Shown here: positions 1 through 7,930 of the stretch, in pieces | How the letters are laid out: every line of letters begins with the position of its first letter | Numbering within the stretch: position 1 is the stretch's first letter | Source of the DNA: Thermoleophilaceae bacterium | Lineage (GTDB): Bacteria > Actinomycetota > Thermoleophilia > Solirubrobacterales > Thermoleophilaceae | DNA length: 40,829 nucleotides | NCBI GenBank assembly: GCA_014534235.1 | Contig: JACVRW010000016.1 | Location: 1-40,829, forward strand | Direction: 5' to 3' | The notes under the pieces: generated by a model | Seen by the model: the letters and a program-made list of their open reading frames with translations, nothing else | The model's database searches: none | What the model was told of the DNA's origin: nothing | Program-made: the position numbers and the translations under genes

Positions 1-874
1 CGCGATTGCAGATCTTGCCGCGCGCGGTGTTCACCAGGTAGGCGCCGTACTTCATCTTGCCGATGAGCTCGTCGTCGAAGAGGTTCTCGGTCTCGGGATG
101 CAAGGGGGCGTTGATCGTCACCACGTCACACACCCCCACCAGCTCCTCCACGCCCGCGTGGTAGGTCACCCCCAGCTCTTTCTCGACCTCGTCCGCGAGG
201 CGGTGGCGGTCGGTGTAGTGCAGCCCAACCTCGAACGGCTTCAGCCGCCGCAGCACCGCCGAGCCGATCCGCCCGGCCCCGACCGTGCCGACCTGCATGC
301 CCTCAAGGTCGTAGGACCGCGACACGCAGTCGGCAATGTTCCAGCCGCCCTCGACCACCGTCTGGTAGGACGGAATGTAGTTGCGCACCAGCGCCAGGAT
401 CATCATCACCACGTGCTCGGACACGCTGATGCTGTTGGAGTAGGTTACCTCGGCAACCGTGACGTCGTGCTCGATCGCGGCATCGATGTCGACGTGATCC
501 GAGCCGATCCCCGCGGTCACCGCCAGCTTCAGATGAGGGGCTTTGGCGATCCGCTCCGCGGTGAGGTAGGCGGGCCAGAACGGCTGGGAGATCACGATCT
601 CGGCCTCCGGGAGCTCTCGCTCGAGCACCGACTCGGGGCCCTCCTTGTCCGAGGTGACGACCAGCCGGTGTCCCCGCTCCTCCACAAACCTCCGGAGCCC
701 CAGCTCGCCCGATACGCTTCCCAGGAGCTCGCCCGGCGTGAAGTCGATCCGCTCCGGAGTCGGGGTGGTCGTGCCGTCGTAGTAGCGCTCGATCGCGGGA
801 ACCTCGCCCCGCGCGTACGACGTCGGGTATCCGTCCTTGGGGTCGTCGTAGAGGACGCAAATGATCGTCGCCAT
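1..874 (-). CDS. fdh: NAD-dependent formate dehydrogenase, 5' part (runs off window)
   Basis: Oxidises formate to CO2 with NAD+, without metal, in the cytoplasm. About 291 codons are present; the 3' end lies beyond base 1. The translation starts MATIICVLYDDP and reads like the long-form formate dehydrogenases of the D-2-hydroxyacid dehydrogenase family. Substrate-side segments QPFWPAYLT and TYSNSISVSEHVVM (with the family's formate-binding Asn) are present, then the Rossmann loop GAGRIGSAVL near residue 200 and NTARGK, whose Arg is the family's catalytic arginine, near 285. The catalytic His lies outside the window. The ATG at 874 is preceded by a purine-rich AGGAAAGGGG site. It is unrelated in fold to the molybdenum formate dehydrogenase at 33-38 kb. 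Another 2-hydroxyacid dehydrogenase is possible, but the formate-specific segments make this call strong. Confidence 0.93.
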   Translation of the reverse strand, partial: MATIICVLYDDPKDGYPTSYARGEVPAIERYYDGTTTPTPERIDFTPGELLGSVSGELGLRRFVEERGHRLVVTSDKEGPESVLERELPEAEIVISQPFWPAYLTAERIAKAPHLKLAVTAGIGSDHVDIDAAIEHDVTVAEVTYSNSISVSEHVVMMILALVRNYIPSYQTVVEGGWNIADCVSRSYDLEGMQVGTVGAGRIGSAVLRRLKPFEVGLHYTDRHRLADEVEKELGVTYHAGVEELVGVCDVVTINAPLHPETENLFDDELIGKMKYGAYLVNTARGKICNR

Positions 875-1068
875 GCCCCTTTCCTCGCTAGATCCCTGCC
901 CTTTGAGCCTTCCCGGGACGGACCCCGGGAAACTGCTGCATGGGGCGTCGTGGATCCCGCGGTCTGTGGCGTCCTTCAGGCTGCCTTCCTGCTCGGCTCC
1001 CGCATCGTCGCCCCGGCAACAGTGGCGGCCCGCGTGGTGGCCACTCCCGCGAGCACCGTGGCGCCGGC

Positions 1069-1284
1069 ATGTGCGAGCGTGGTGGCACGGTCTATACGCT
1101 TCGAGGTGGCCCCGAGAATGCCCTGATCGGTCTGTTCTCGGATCGAGCGACGGCGCTCTTGGCGGCACGGGAATTCTTGCGCTTGGCCAAGGACGCCACC
1201 GCCGTGCTGCAGGTGCACGACAACCGTCGACTCGCGGGCGAGGTCATCGTCGCTCTGCGTGCCAACCGCACGCCACGGCCCTAG
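1069..1284 (+). CDS. small protein, unknown function (DUF2188-like appearance)
   Basis: A 71-residue protein if started at the ATG shown; the frame stays open further upstream, but that extension is arginine/proline-rich and looks non-coding. It begins MCERGGTVYTLRGG. A central helix (ATALLAAREFLRLA) is followed by AVLQVHDNRR and a hydrophobic strand. This strand-helix-strand pattern recalls the small DUF2188-type proteins, but I cannot confirm membership. Its stop overlaps the trkH stop by three bases, in convergent orientation. No clear ribosome binding site is visible. It could be a chance frame. Confidence 0.45.
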   Translation: MCERGGTVYTLRGGPENALIGLFSDRATALLAAREFLRLAKDATAVLQVHDNRRLAGEVIVALRANRTPRP

Positions 1285-2774
1285 ACGACGCTTGGGCGCC
1301 AGAAGGCGGGTGTGAGGAGTACGAGGATCGTAAACACCTCCAGGCGTCCGATCAGCATGAGCGCGCTCAGCACCCACAGCCCGCCCTGAGGCACCGCCGC
1401 GTAGTTCTCGCTTGCGCCGACGTCGCCGAGGCCCGGGCCGATCACGTTGAGTGTCGCCACCACGCTTGCGGCCGCGGTGACCTCGTCCAGACCGATGGCT
1501 GCCATGACGAGCGTGCCGGCGACGAAGACCGCCACGTAGAGATAGAAGAACCCGAGCACTCCGCGGCGCACCTCCTCCGAATAGACGCGTCCGCGCACGC
1601 GCAGCACCTGCACCGCTTTGGGGCGCAGCTGGCGCTGGACCTCCTGCGCGGCGGTCTTCCCGAGCAGCATCACGCGGATCACCTTCATTCCGCCGGCGGT
1701 CGAGCCGGCGCAGGCGCCCACGAACATCAGCACGAGCATGCCGAGCCGCGCAAAGTCGTGCCACAGGTCGAAGTCCGCGGTGGTGTAGCCGGTCGTCGTC
1801 ATCAGGCTGACCACGGTGAACGCCGATGCGCGCAACGAGCCACCGAGGCCCACGTCCTCCTGGGAGGCGAGCAGCGAGAGGGTGACGACGAGGATCGCGC
1901 CGAGCAGGATCAGTAGGTAGGCGCGGACCTCCGCCAGCTGCGGCCAGAGGCGATCGCGCCGCCGCAGCGCCAACCAGTAGAACGCGAAGTTGACGCCGGC
2001 CGCGGCCATGAACACGATCGCAACCAGCTCGATCGCCAGCGAGTCGAAGGCGGCGATCGAGGCGGTGCGGGTCGAGAACCCGCCCGTCGCGACCGTGGTG
2101 AAGATGTGGTTCAGAGCGTCCCAGGGGGTCATCCCCGCCAGCCAGTAGGCGAGGAAGCCCGCCGTGGTCAACGTCAGGTAGACGCCCCAGATGATCTTCG
2201 CGGTGTCGGCGATCCGCGGGGTCAGGCGGTCGGCCGTGACGCCGGAGGTCTCCGCGTAGAAGACGCGCTGGCTGGCGAGACCCGCGGCCGGCGCGATCGC
2301 AACCACGAGGACGACGATGCCCACGCCGCCGAGCCACTGGGTCATGCTGCGCCAGAGGAGCACGGCGTCCGGTACCCGCTCAATCTCCTCGAGCAGGGTC
2401 GCGCCGGTCGTGGTGAAGCCGCTCATGCTTTCGAAGAAGGCGTCGACCGGCCGCGTGAACGTACCCTCGAGCAGGAAGGGGACGGCGCCGACGAGCGCAG
2501 CCGCGACCCAGGCCGCGGCCACCGCGAAGAACCCGTCGCGTGCTCGAAGCGGCATGGCCCGCAGTCGCCGCCCCGACATCACGCCGAGCGCAGCCGTCGG
2601 CAGCACGGCGACGGCCGGGACGCCGAAGGCCACGACCGCTCCGTCGTCGCTGGCGATCGCGACCGCGCAGCAGGCCGCCAGCCCGAGCCCGACCACCAGC
2701 AGCGTGCCCGACACGACCGGGACGATGAGCTGCCAGTTGAACTGTGGCGCGACCCCGGCGGGCAGCCGGTTCAC
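1281..2774 (-). CDS. trkH: Trk/Ktr-type potassium uptake membrane subunit TrkH
   Basis: Ion-conducting subunit of a Trk/Ktr potassium uptake system in the inner membrane, 497 residues, close to the usual TrkH length. Four pore-loop repeats of the TrkH/KtrB family are visible: SMSGFTTTGAT near 116-126, TVATGGFSTR near 227-236, MTTTGYTTADF near 325-335, and the fourth, degenerate NVIGPGLGDVG near 440-450. GACAGSTAGGMKVIR is also typical. Many hydrophobic segments span the length. The GTG start overlaps the trkA stop as GTGA, so the two genes are translationally coupled. TrkA gates this channel by nucleotide binding. Confidence 0.96.
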   Translation of the reverse strand: MNRLPAGVAPQFNWQLIVPVVSGTLLVVGLGLAACCAVAIASDDGAVVAFGVPAVAVLPTAALGVMSGRRLRAMPLRARDGFFAVAAAWVAAALVGAVPFLLEGTFTRPVDAFFESMSGFTTTGATLLEEIERVPDAVLLWRSMTQWLGGVGIVVLVVAIAPAAGLASQRVFYAETSGVTADRLTPRIADTAKIIWGVYLTLTTAGFLAYWLAGMTPWDALNHIFTTVATGGFSTRTASIAAFDSLAIELVAIVFMAAAGVNFAFYWLALRRRDRLWPQLAEVRAYLLILLGAILVVTLSLLASQEDVGLGGSLRASAFTVVSLMTTTGYTTADFDLWHDFARLGMLVLMFVGACAGSTAGGMKVIRVMLLGKTAAQEVQRQLRPKAVQVLRVRGRVYSEEVRRGVLGFFYLYVAVFVAGTLVMAAIGLDEVTAAASVVATLNVIGPGLGDVGASENYAAVPQGGLWVLSALMLIGRLEVFTILVLLTPAFWRPSVV

Positions 2775-4123
2775 CGGCCGCTGAAGGTCTTGCCGACCTG
2801 CGCGACGCCCTGCCGCGGGCTGAACACGACCACGTGGTCGCCGGGTTGGATGCGCTCGGCCGGGTCCGGCATCAGTACCTCGCCGTCACGCACGATCGCC
2901 GCCACGTGGGTCAACGCGATCTCGTTGGTCTGCTCGACGCTCCGGCCCTCGGCGCGGCAGCCCGGTTCGGCCTCGACCTCGAGCACCTCGGCGCCACCCA
3001 ACAGGAGGTGTACCCCGTGGACGCGCTCGCCGCGGACGGAGCGCAGGATGGCCTCCGCGGTCACCAGCCGCGGGGAAAAGCCGGCGTCGATGGCGAGCGC
3101 GTCCACCAGCGGCACGTACTCCTCCCGCGAGACGACCGCCAGGCAGAGGTCGGCCCCGACCTGCTTCGCGTGCAGGGCGGCGAGCAGGTTTGCTCGGTCG
3201 TCGCCGGCGCAAGCGACGAACGCGCCCGCGCGATCGACCCCGTGAGCGATCAGCGCCTCCTTGCCAATCCCCTCCTCGTGGAGGACGGTCGCATGGCGCA
3301 GTTGTTCGGCGACGTAACGCGCGCGCTCGAGGTCCCGCTCCATCAGGGTGAGTCGCAAGCCCCCCGCCGCCTCGAGCCGGCGGGCGAGAGGAAGGCCGAT
3401 TCGGCCGGCCCCGAAGATCACAACGTCGTGCACCTCCGAAGCCCGACCCGCGACGTAGGCGACGGTCGCGGCGATGTCCCCGCGGGCGGCAGCCACGAGC
3501 ACCCGGTCGCCCGTCTTCGTCCGGTAGCCCGGCGTGGGCGCGAGCGTTCGACCGTCGCGGATAATCCCGACGACGGTGTGCGGCCGCACCATGCGCCGCT
3601 CACGCAGTGCCTGTCCGAGCAGCGGCGAGCGGTCCGTCAGGATCGACTCCGCAATGCTGACGCGACCCTCGGCGAAGTGCTCGACGTGGACGGCCCCGGG
3701 CAGCAGGATCGCCTCGGCCAGGTCTTCGGCCGTGGCGCGCTCGGGATGGATCACGAAGTCGATGCCGAGCACGTCTCGCGAGAAGGACTCGTCGCCGCCG
3801 AAGTAATCAGGGTCGCGCACCCGGGCGACGGTGCGCTTGGCACCGAGCTGGCGCGCGGCGAGTGCGGCGATCACGTTCGCCTCATCGCTTTGCGTTACCG
3901 CACAGAGCAGGTCGGCCTCGCCGGCACCGACGTCGCGAAGGAACTTCGGCGACGCTCCGTTGCCGACGAGCACCAGCGCGTCGAGTTCCCCTTGCAGCGC
4001 TTCGACCCGCGCCCGGTCGCGATCGACGATCGTGACGTCGTGACGCTCGGCGCTCAAGGTACGCGCGATGTTCTGTCCGACCTCGCCGCTCCCGATCACG
4101 ATCACCTGCATGCCGTCGATCAT
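2771..4123 (-). CDS. trkA: Trk system NAD-binding regulatory subunit TrkA
   Basis: Cytoplasmic peripheral regulator of the TrkH channel, 450 residues, the usual length of a two-lobed TrkA. It has two tandem RCK units. The first Rossmann motif is MQVIVIGSGEVGQNIA, with a downstream acidic residue in VTIVDRDRAR. The second is VVIFGAGRIGLPLARRL near residues 230-245. Each is followed by a TrkA_C-type segment. The ATG at 4123 opens the frame, but the ATG four codons further in (4111) gives the canonical family start MQVIVIG and may be the true one; neither has a strong ribosome site. The gene heads a two-gene operon with trkH. Confidence 0.96.
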   Translation of the reverse strand: MIDGMQVIVIGSGEVGQNIARTLSAERHDVTIVDRDRARVEALQGELDALVLVGNGASPKFLRDVGAGEADLLCAVTQSDEANVIAALAARQLGAKRTVARVRDPDYFGGDESFSRDVLGIDFVIHPERATAEDLAEAILLPGAVHVEHFAEGRVSIAESILTDRSPLLGQALRERRMVRPHTVVGIIRDGRTLAPTPGYRTKTGDRVLVAAARGDIAATVAYVAGRASEVHDVVIFGAGRIGLPLARRLEAAGGLRLTLMERDLERARYVAEQLRHATVLHEEGIGKEALIAHGVDRAGAFVACAGDDRANLLAALHAKQVGADLCLAVVSREEYVPLVDALAIDAGFSPRLVTAEAILRSVRGERVHGVHLLLGGAEVLEVEAEPGCRAEGRSVEQTNEIALTHVAAIVRDGEVLMPDPAERIQPGDHVVVFSPRQGVAQVGKTFSGR

Positions 4124-4308
4124 TGTTGCCCAGTCGCGCTCCCCTACAGTCGGGAGACTTCGAGGGACGCGGCCCGCCGGTGACCAGCACGAGCGGATGG
4201 CCAGGCGGCAACTAGCCCTGGTCTCGCGAGGTCGTCTACGAACGCATGCCCTGATGTCGACCCGCCTAGCCGACTATGCGCGGTTGCCGACTCGGCAGCC
4301 TCGATACT

Positions 4309-4341
4309 CGGACCTGCCCCGCTTCGGACGACACCCGGGTT
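4309..4341 (+). repeat. left terminal inverted repeat of the IS3 element
   Basis: Begins CGGACCTGCCCCGCTTCGG and continues ACGACACCCGG. It matches the reverse complement of 8926-8958 at about 22 of 30 positions with one small gap on each side. It lies just past the orfB stop codon. Confidence 0.7.
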
Positions 4342-4343
4342 GT

Positions 4344-4563
4344 TTAGGTCGTTGGTTGTTTGATCTTGATTGATGTCTCCATTGTCGGGGTCTGCTGATA
4401 CTCAGCCGGGGGGACCATGCCTTGCGTGGAGTGGCGGCGCCGGCGGTTGTAGAACGCCTCGATGTACTCGAACACGGCCGACTGGAGCTCGAGCCGCGAC
4501 GGCCAGCTGCGGCGGTTGACGAGCTCCTTCTTGAGCGTGGCGAAGAACGTCTCGGCGACCGCG
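4344..4563 (-). pseudogene. IS3 transposase orfB, 3' fragment
   Basis: C-terminal 72 codons of an IS3-type DDE transposase, cut off from the rest of orfB by the serine-recombinase element. In frame it begins AVAETFFATLKKELV, which holds the catalytic Glu (third residue of the DDE triad), and continues EYIEAFYNRRRRHST, the integrase-core C-terminal signature. A spurious in-frame ATG inside the inserted element (at 4580) lets a 78-residue frame appear, but this is not a real gene start. Joined to 7918-8589 through the shared AA dinucleotide, it rebuilds an unbroken 297-residue OrfB. Confidence 0.93.
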
Positions 4564-4580
4564 TTCGAATTCGCTTGCAA
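4550..4580. other. left attachment-site junction of the serine-recombinase element
   Basis: IS3 orfB sequence (CTCGGCGACCGCG) ends at 4563. The shared TT follows at 4564-4565, and element sequence starts CGAATTCGCTTGC. Together with the right junction this allows the empty target and the circular element's site to be rebuilt. The element-side arms around the core show only partial dyad symmetry. Confidence 0.8.
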
Positions 4581-4618
4581 CTGCGCCTGATGGCGCCGCT
4601 GGACAGCGAACTGTCCGT

Positions 4619-4879
4619 GTGACGCATCCCTTCCACCCGTGGCGCGGCCGCGAGTTCGTGTTCATCGTGGCCCGCCAGAACTGGGGCGAGGACCGGGTTC
4701 TCTTCTTCGATGAGGACGGCGTGCGCCGTTCGTTGCCGCGGGCGTGGACGGATGCCGCCGATGTGGACCCGTTCGCGGCACTGGCAGCGGGGCGGAGCCC
4801 GTTCCGCGTCGAGGATCTGCTGGTGCTGGTGGAGCTGATCGCTGGCTTGCGCGCCGCGGGTAGTGCCCGGCTAGTGTAA
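4619..4879 (+). CDS. DUF5372-type small protein of the mobile element
   Basis: An 86-residue protein starting at GTG. It begins VTHPFHPWRGREFVFI and contains RQNWGEDRVLFFDEDG, LPRAWTD, DPFAALAAGRSPFRVEDLL and a hydrophobic C-terminal helix. This is the pattern of DUF5372 (Y4bD/Y4pK-like) proteins, which I know as companions of recombinases in mobile elements. No biochemical function is established. The gene lies just inside the left junction and is followed by about 180 bases of lower-GC non-coding sequence with repeated TGCCGC motifs. Confidence 0.75.
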   Translation: MTHPFHPWRGREFVFIVARQNWGEDRVLFFDEDGVRRSLPRAWTDAADVDPFAALAAGRSPFRVEDLLVLVELIAGLRAAGSARLV

Positions 4880-4884
4880 TGGAG

Positions 4885-5029
4885 ATTATGCCGCATCTGT
4901 TAGAGGAATTCTGCCGCGAGGCTGTCGGGCCGATCCCGATACATGGCGATCTACGGCGACACGGCCCCGTTATTGAGGGCACTTCGGGAAACCAGTGGGG
5001 GCCTTTCCGTCCGAGCTGTACGGCAGAAT
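4885..5029. repeat. cluster of direct and inverted TTMTGCCGC motifs
   Basis: In the otherwise gene-free 4880-5057 stretch, ATTATGCCGC (4885-4894) and AATTCTGCCGC (4907-4917) are near direct repeats. CGGCAGAAT (5021-5029) is an exact inverted copy of ATTCTGCCG (4908-4916). Base composition here is clearly lower in GC than around it. The stretch may be a binding region for an element protein or the promoter region of the HTH gene; this is inference. Confidence 0.45.
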
Positions 5030-5057
5030 CAGTTTGACAACGATGGCGAGGTGATCG

Positions 5058-5549
5058 ATGGCCCGAGGCGAGGATCCGAAGGTTGAGGCGTTGCGCGCGG
5101 AGCGGACCCTGAACTCGCGGCCGGAGGCGGTCACAGATGAGCAGTTCGCCGGCTCGGAGTTTCTCGACGCCCGCGATCTGGTGCAGGTCAAGTACGAGAT
5201 GGTCCGTCGTGCGCGGGTCGACGGCGAGCCAGTGAGCCGCGCGGCTGAGGCGTTCGGGTTCTCGCGCCCGTCGTTCTATGCGGCGCGGGCGGCGCTCGAT
5301 CGGGGCGGGCTGGCGGCGCTCGTGCCGGCGCGTCCCGGGCCCCGGCGGGCGCACAAGCTGACCAGCGAGGTGGTCTCGTTCGCGCGCGAGCGGCTTCAGG
5401 CCGACCCGAGGCTGTCCTCCCAAGCGCTGGTTGAGCTGATCGCGGAGCGCTTCGGGGTCAGAGTCCACCGTCGCTCCGTCGAGCGCGCGCTCGCGCGCGC
5501 CGAGCGGGCTGAGCACGGGGATCGCGCCGAGGAAAGCGAGGATGACTGA
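5058..5549 (+). CDS. helix-turn-helix protein of the mobile element
   Basis: A 163-residue basic protein. The centre (EPVSRAAEAFGFSRPSFYAARAAL, residues about 58-81, read as two pieces: EPVSRAAEAFGFS and RPSFYAARAAL) is a typical helix-turn-helix like those of transposase N-terminal domains. A second helical unit (SSQALVELIAERFGVRVHRRSVERAL) looks like another DNA-binding half, as in Tc1/IS630-type or IS481-type proteins. There is no catalytic domain, so it is more likely an accessory or regulatory factor of the element than a transposase. The ATG is preceded by GGCGAGGTG. Its last codons overlap the next gene by eight bases, implying coupling. Confidence 0.75.
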   Translation: MARGEDPKVEALRAERTLNSRPEAVTDEQFAGSEFLDARDLVQVKYEMVRRARVDGEPVSRAAEAFGFSRPSFYAARAALDRGGLAALVPARPGPRRAHKLTSEVVSFARERLQADPRLSSQALVELIAERFGVRVHRRSVERALARAERAEHGDRAEESEDD

Positions 5550-5817
5550 TGCGGCCGACGCGTGCCCGGGCGATGTCGAGCGCTATGAGCAGCTGCGCGC
5601 GCAGGCGCTCGACGGTGAGCCGTCGGGCTTCAGGCTGGGGCTGGCGCTGCTCGAGCGTCGTGGGGTGGCGGCATGGTCGCGTGCGTGGGGCAGCACTGCG
5701 CCGGCGAGGCCGACTGTGGCGGCTCCGGCGCCAACCATCCTCGCGCCGGTGGCTGCTGACGATGAGCTCGTGGGCGCGCTCGCGAGCATGGCGCTCGCGC
5801 GCGCGGCGGCGGGGTGA
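5542..5817 (+). CDS. short protein of the mobile element, unknown function
   Basis: A 91-residue protein starting MTDAADACPGDVERYEQLRAQ and containing SGFRLGLALLERRGVAAWSRAW, followed by an Ala/Pro-rich linker and an alanine-rich helix. It overlaps the end of the HTH gene by eight bases and ends six bases before the recombinase start, so it is almost certainly translated with them. The overlap and its position make it a fixed member of the element. I do not recognise a named family; similar small proteins accompany recombinases in related elements. Confidence 0.7.
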   Translation: MTDAADACPGDVERYEQLRAQALDGEPSGFRLGLALLERRGVAAWSRAWGSTAPARPTVAAPAPTILAPVAADDELVGALASMALARAAAG

Positions 5818-5823
5818 GCGGCG

Positions 5824-7905
5824 ATGAACGCGCAGACGATCGCGCAGAAGGCCTCCGCCGAGCATCTTCAGCGGGCCGCGTACCTGTATGTGCGCCAGTC
5901 GACGCTTCGCCAGGTGCACTCCAACACCGAGTCCGCCGAGCGACAATACGCGCTGCGCCAGCGCACTATCGCGCTCGGCTGGCCTGCCGACCAGATCGTC
6001 GTGATCGACTCAGACCAGGGCCAGTCGGGCGCAAGCTCGGCCGAGCGGGAGGGGTTCCAGCGGCTGGTCGCCGATGTCGGCCTCGGCAAGGCCGGGATCG
6101 TGCTCGGGCTGGAGGTCTCGCGGCTGGCGCGCAACAACGCCGACTGGCACCGGCTGCTTGAGATCTGCGCGTTGTCGGGGACGCTGATCTGCGACGAGGA
6201 CGGGCTCTATGACCCGGCCGACTTCAACGACCGGCTCTTGCTCGGCCTCAAGGGCACGATGTCGGAGGCCGAGCTTCACTTCATCCGCGCCCGCCTGCAG
6301 GGCGGGATCCTCTCCAAGGCCCGCCGCGGCGAACTGCCGCTGCCGCTGCCCGTCGGCCTTGTCTATGACCCGGCCGGCAGGGTCGTACTCGACCCCGACG
6401 CCGCCGTGCAGCAGGCGCTCGGCCACCTGTTCGCCACCTTCGAGCGGAGCGGGTCGGCGCGCGCGGTCGCGCAGGCCTTCAACCGCGACGGGCTGCTGTT
6501 CCCCGCCCGCGTTCGCAGCGGCGAGCGCAAAGGCGAGCTGACATGGTCGCCGCTGACGCACTGGCGGGTGCTGCGCACGCTGCACAACCCGCGCTTTGCG
6601 GGCGCGTTCGCCTATGGCCAGCGCCGCACCCGCAAGGGCGCCGAGGGCAAGACCACCACGCGACAGGTGCCGCGCGAGCAGTGGACGCTGATCAAAGACG
6701 CCCACCCCGGATACATCAGCTTCGAGCAGTACGAGCACAACCTCAAGACGCTCGCCGCCAACGCGACCGCACACGGCACCGACCGCGCCGGCGGCCCCGC
6801 ACGCGAGGGTCCGGCGCTGCTCCAGGGCCTCGCGATCTGCGGCCGCTGCGGGCGGCGGATGACCGTCCGCTATCACGCCCGCAACGGCGTCCGGGTGCCC
6901 GACTACCAGTGCGTGCGGGAGAACATCCAGGCCGCCACCGGACGCTGCCTGGTGATCCCCGGAGCGGCCGGTGTCGATGAGGCGATCGGCAAGCTGCTGC
7001 TCGACACCGTCACCCCGCTTGCGCTCGAGGTCGCGCTCGGCGTCCAGGCCGAGCTCGAGGCGCGCGCCGAGGAAGCCGACCGGCTGAGGCGCACGCACGT
7101 CGAGCGGGCCCGCCACCACGCCGAGCTCGCCCGCCGCCGATACCTCGCCGTCGACCCCGACAACCGGCTCGTGGCCGACACGCTCGAGGCCGACTGGAAC
7201 GAGGCGCTGCGCGCGCTCCGGGCCGCGCACGACGAGTACGAGCGCCAAGCAGCCGCCGCGGGCGCCGCGCTCTCGGAGGAGCGCAAGCAGCGCATCCGCC
7301 AGCTCGCCTCAGACTTCCCGGCGCTGTGGACTGACCCCGCCACCCCGCCGCGTGAGCGCAAACGGATCGCCCGCCTGCTGATCGAGGACGTCACGCTCAA
7401 CAAGACCGACCGCATCCACCTGCACGTCCGCTTCCGCGGCGGCCAGACCAAGACCATCACCATTCCCAGGGCGCTGAACGCCTGGGAGGCCCGTCAGACC
7501 CCGCCCGACACGCTCGCCGAGATCGACCGGCTGCTCGACGAGCACACCGACGCCGAGGTCGCCGCCAAGCTCAACGAGGCCGGCCGGCGCTCCGGCACCA
7601 ACCAGCCATTCACCCGGACCATGATCATCAAGCTGCGCCGCTCCAACGGCCTCCCAAGCCGGCACGAGCGCCTGCGTGCCCGCGGCATGCTCACCCAACA
7701 GGAGATCGCCACACGGCTCGGCGTGCGCCCCAAAACGATCCACGCCTGGCGGCGCGCCGGGCTGCTCGCCGCCCACAGAGCCAACGACAAGAACGACTGG
7801 CTCTACCAGCCGCCGACACCCGGCGACCCACGACTCCGAAAGCAACAGGGACGCCGGCTCTCCGACCAACAACCAGCCCGATCAACCCCAGGGGGTGCAA
7901 TGTGA
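5824..7905 (+). CDS. large serine recombinase
   Basis: Site-specific recombinase of 693 residues, the likely mover of the 3.35-kb element. The N-terminal resolvase domain has AYLYVRQSTLRQV with catalytic Ser26 (Y-x-R-x-S pattern), GLEVSRLARNNADWHRLLE near 100-118, and the long helix SEAELHFIRARLQGG. A recombinase domain follows (FNRDGLLFPARV, LHNPRFAGAFAYGQRR). A zinc ribbon starts at CGRCGRRM, with further Cys in YQCVREN and GRCLV. A charged coiled coil runs from about 415 to 500. The C-terminus has a MerR-like HTH (LTQQEIATRLGVRPKTIHAWRR, residues about 621-641, shown in part). The stop lies only 10 bases inside the right junction. Confidence 0.95.
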   Translation: MNAQTIAQKASAEHLQRAAYLYVRQSTLRQVHSNTESAERQYALRQRTIALGWPADQIVVIDSDQGQSGASSAEREGFQRLVADVGLGKAGIVLGLEVSRLARNNADWHRLLEICALSGTLICDEDGLYDPADFNDRLLLGLKGTMSEAELHFIRARLQGGILSKARRGELPLPLPVGLVYDPAGRVVLDPDAAVQQALGHLFATFERSGSARAVAQAFNRDGLLFPARVRSGERKGELTWSPLTHWRVLRTLHNPRFAGAFAYGQRRTRKGAEGKTTTRQVPREQWTLIKDAHPGYISFEQYEHNLKTLAANATAHGTDRAGGPAREGPALLQGLAICGRCGRRMTVRYHARNGVRVPDYQCVRENIQAATGRCLVIPGAAGVDEAIGKLLLDTVTPLALEVALGVQAELEARAEEADRLRRTHVERARHHAELARRRYLAVDPDNRLVADTLEADWNEALRALRAAHDEYERQAAAAGAALSEERKQRIRQLASDFPALWTDPATPPRERKRIARLLIEDVTLNKTDRIHLHVRFRGGQTKTITIPRALNAWEARQTPPDTLAEIDRLLDEHTDAEVAAKLNEAGRRSGTNQPFTRTMIIKLRRSNGLPSRHERLRARGMLTQQEIATRLGVRPKTIHAWRRAGLLAAHRANDKNDWLYQPPTPGDPRLRKQQGRRLSDQQPARSTPGGAM

Positions 7906-7930
7906 AACCACGCCCTTGTCGTAGGCGTCG
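7903..7930. other. right attachment-site junction of the serine-recombinase element
   Basis: Element sequence ends AAACCACGCCC at 7915, then TT at 7916-7917, then orfB sequence GTCGTAGGCGTCG. On the orfB strand this converts GAC-AAC (Asp-Asn of DAYDN) into GAC-AAG, after which a short foreign tail is read to a stop at 7882. Confidence 0.8.

Larger units (their letters stand above)
4564..7917 (+). mobile_element. 3.35-kb serine-recombinase mobile element nested in IS3 orfB
   Basis: Unit bounded by one TT dinucleotide on each side (4564-4565 and 7916-7917; AA on the orfB strand). It carries, all on the plus strand, a DUF5372-type small gene, an HTH gene, a short overlapping gene and a large serine recombinase. 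The flanking orfB halves join with no gained or lost base when one TT copy is removed, which is what a large serine recombinase with a 2-bp crossover core would leave. There is no longer target duplication and no terminal inverted repeat of transposase type. The gene set recalls the y4bA-D/y4pH-K clusters of Rhizobium NGR234 as I remember them; this was not checked. Confidence 0.9.

Noticed and set aside
4344-4580. A stand-alone 78-residue transposase gene
   Set aside because: Its ATG lies in the inserted element. The family sequence starts only at 4563, so it is the cut-off end of orfB.
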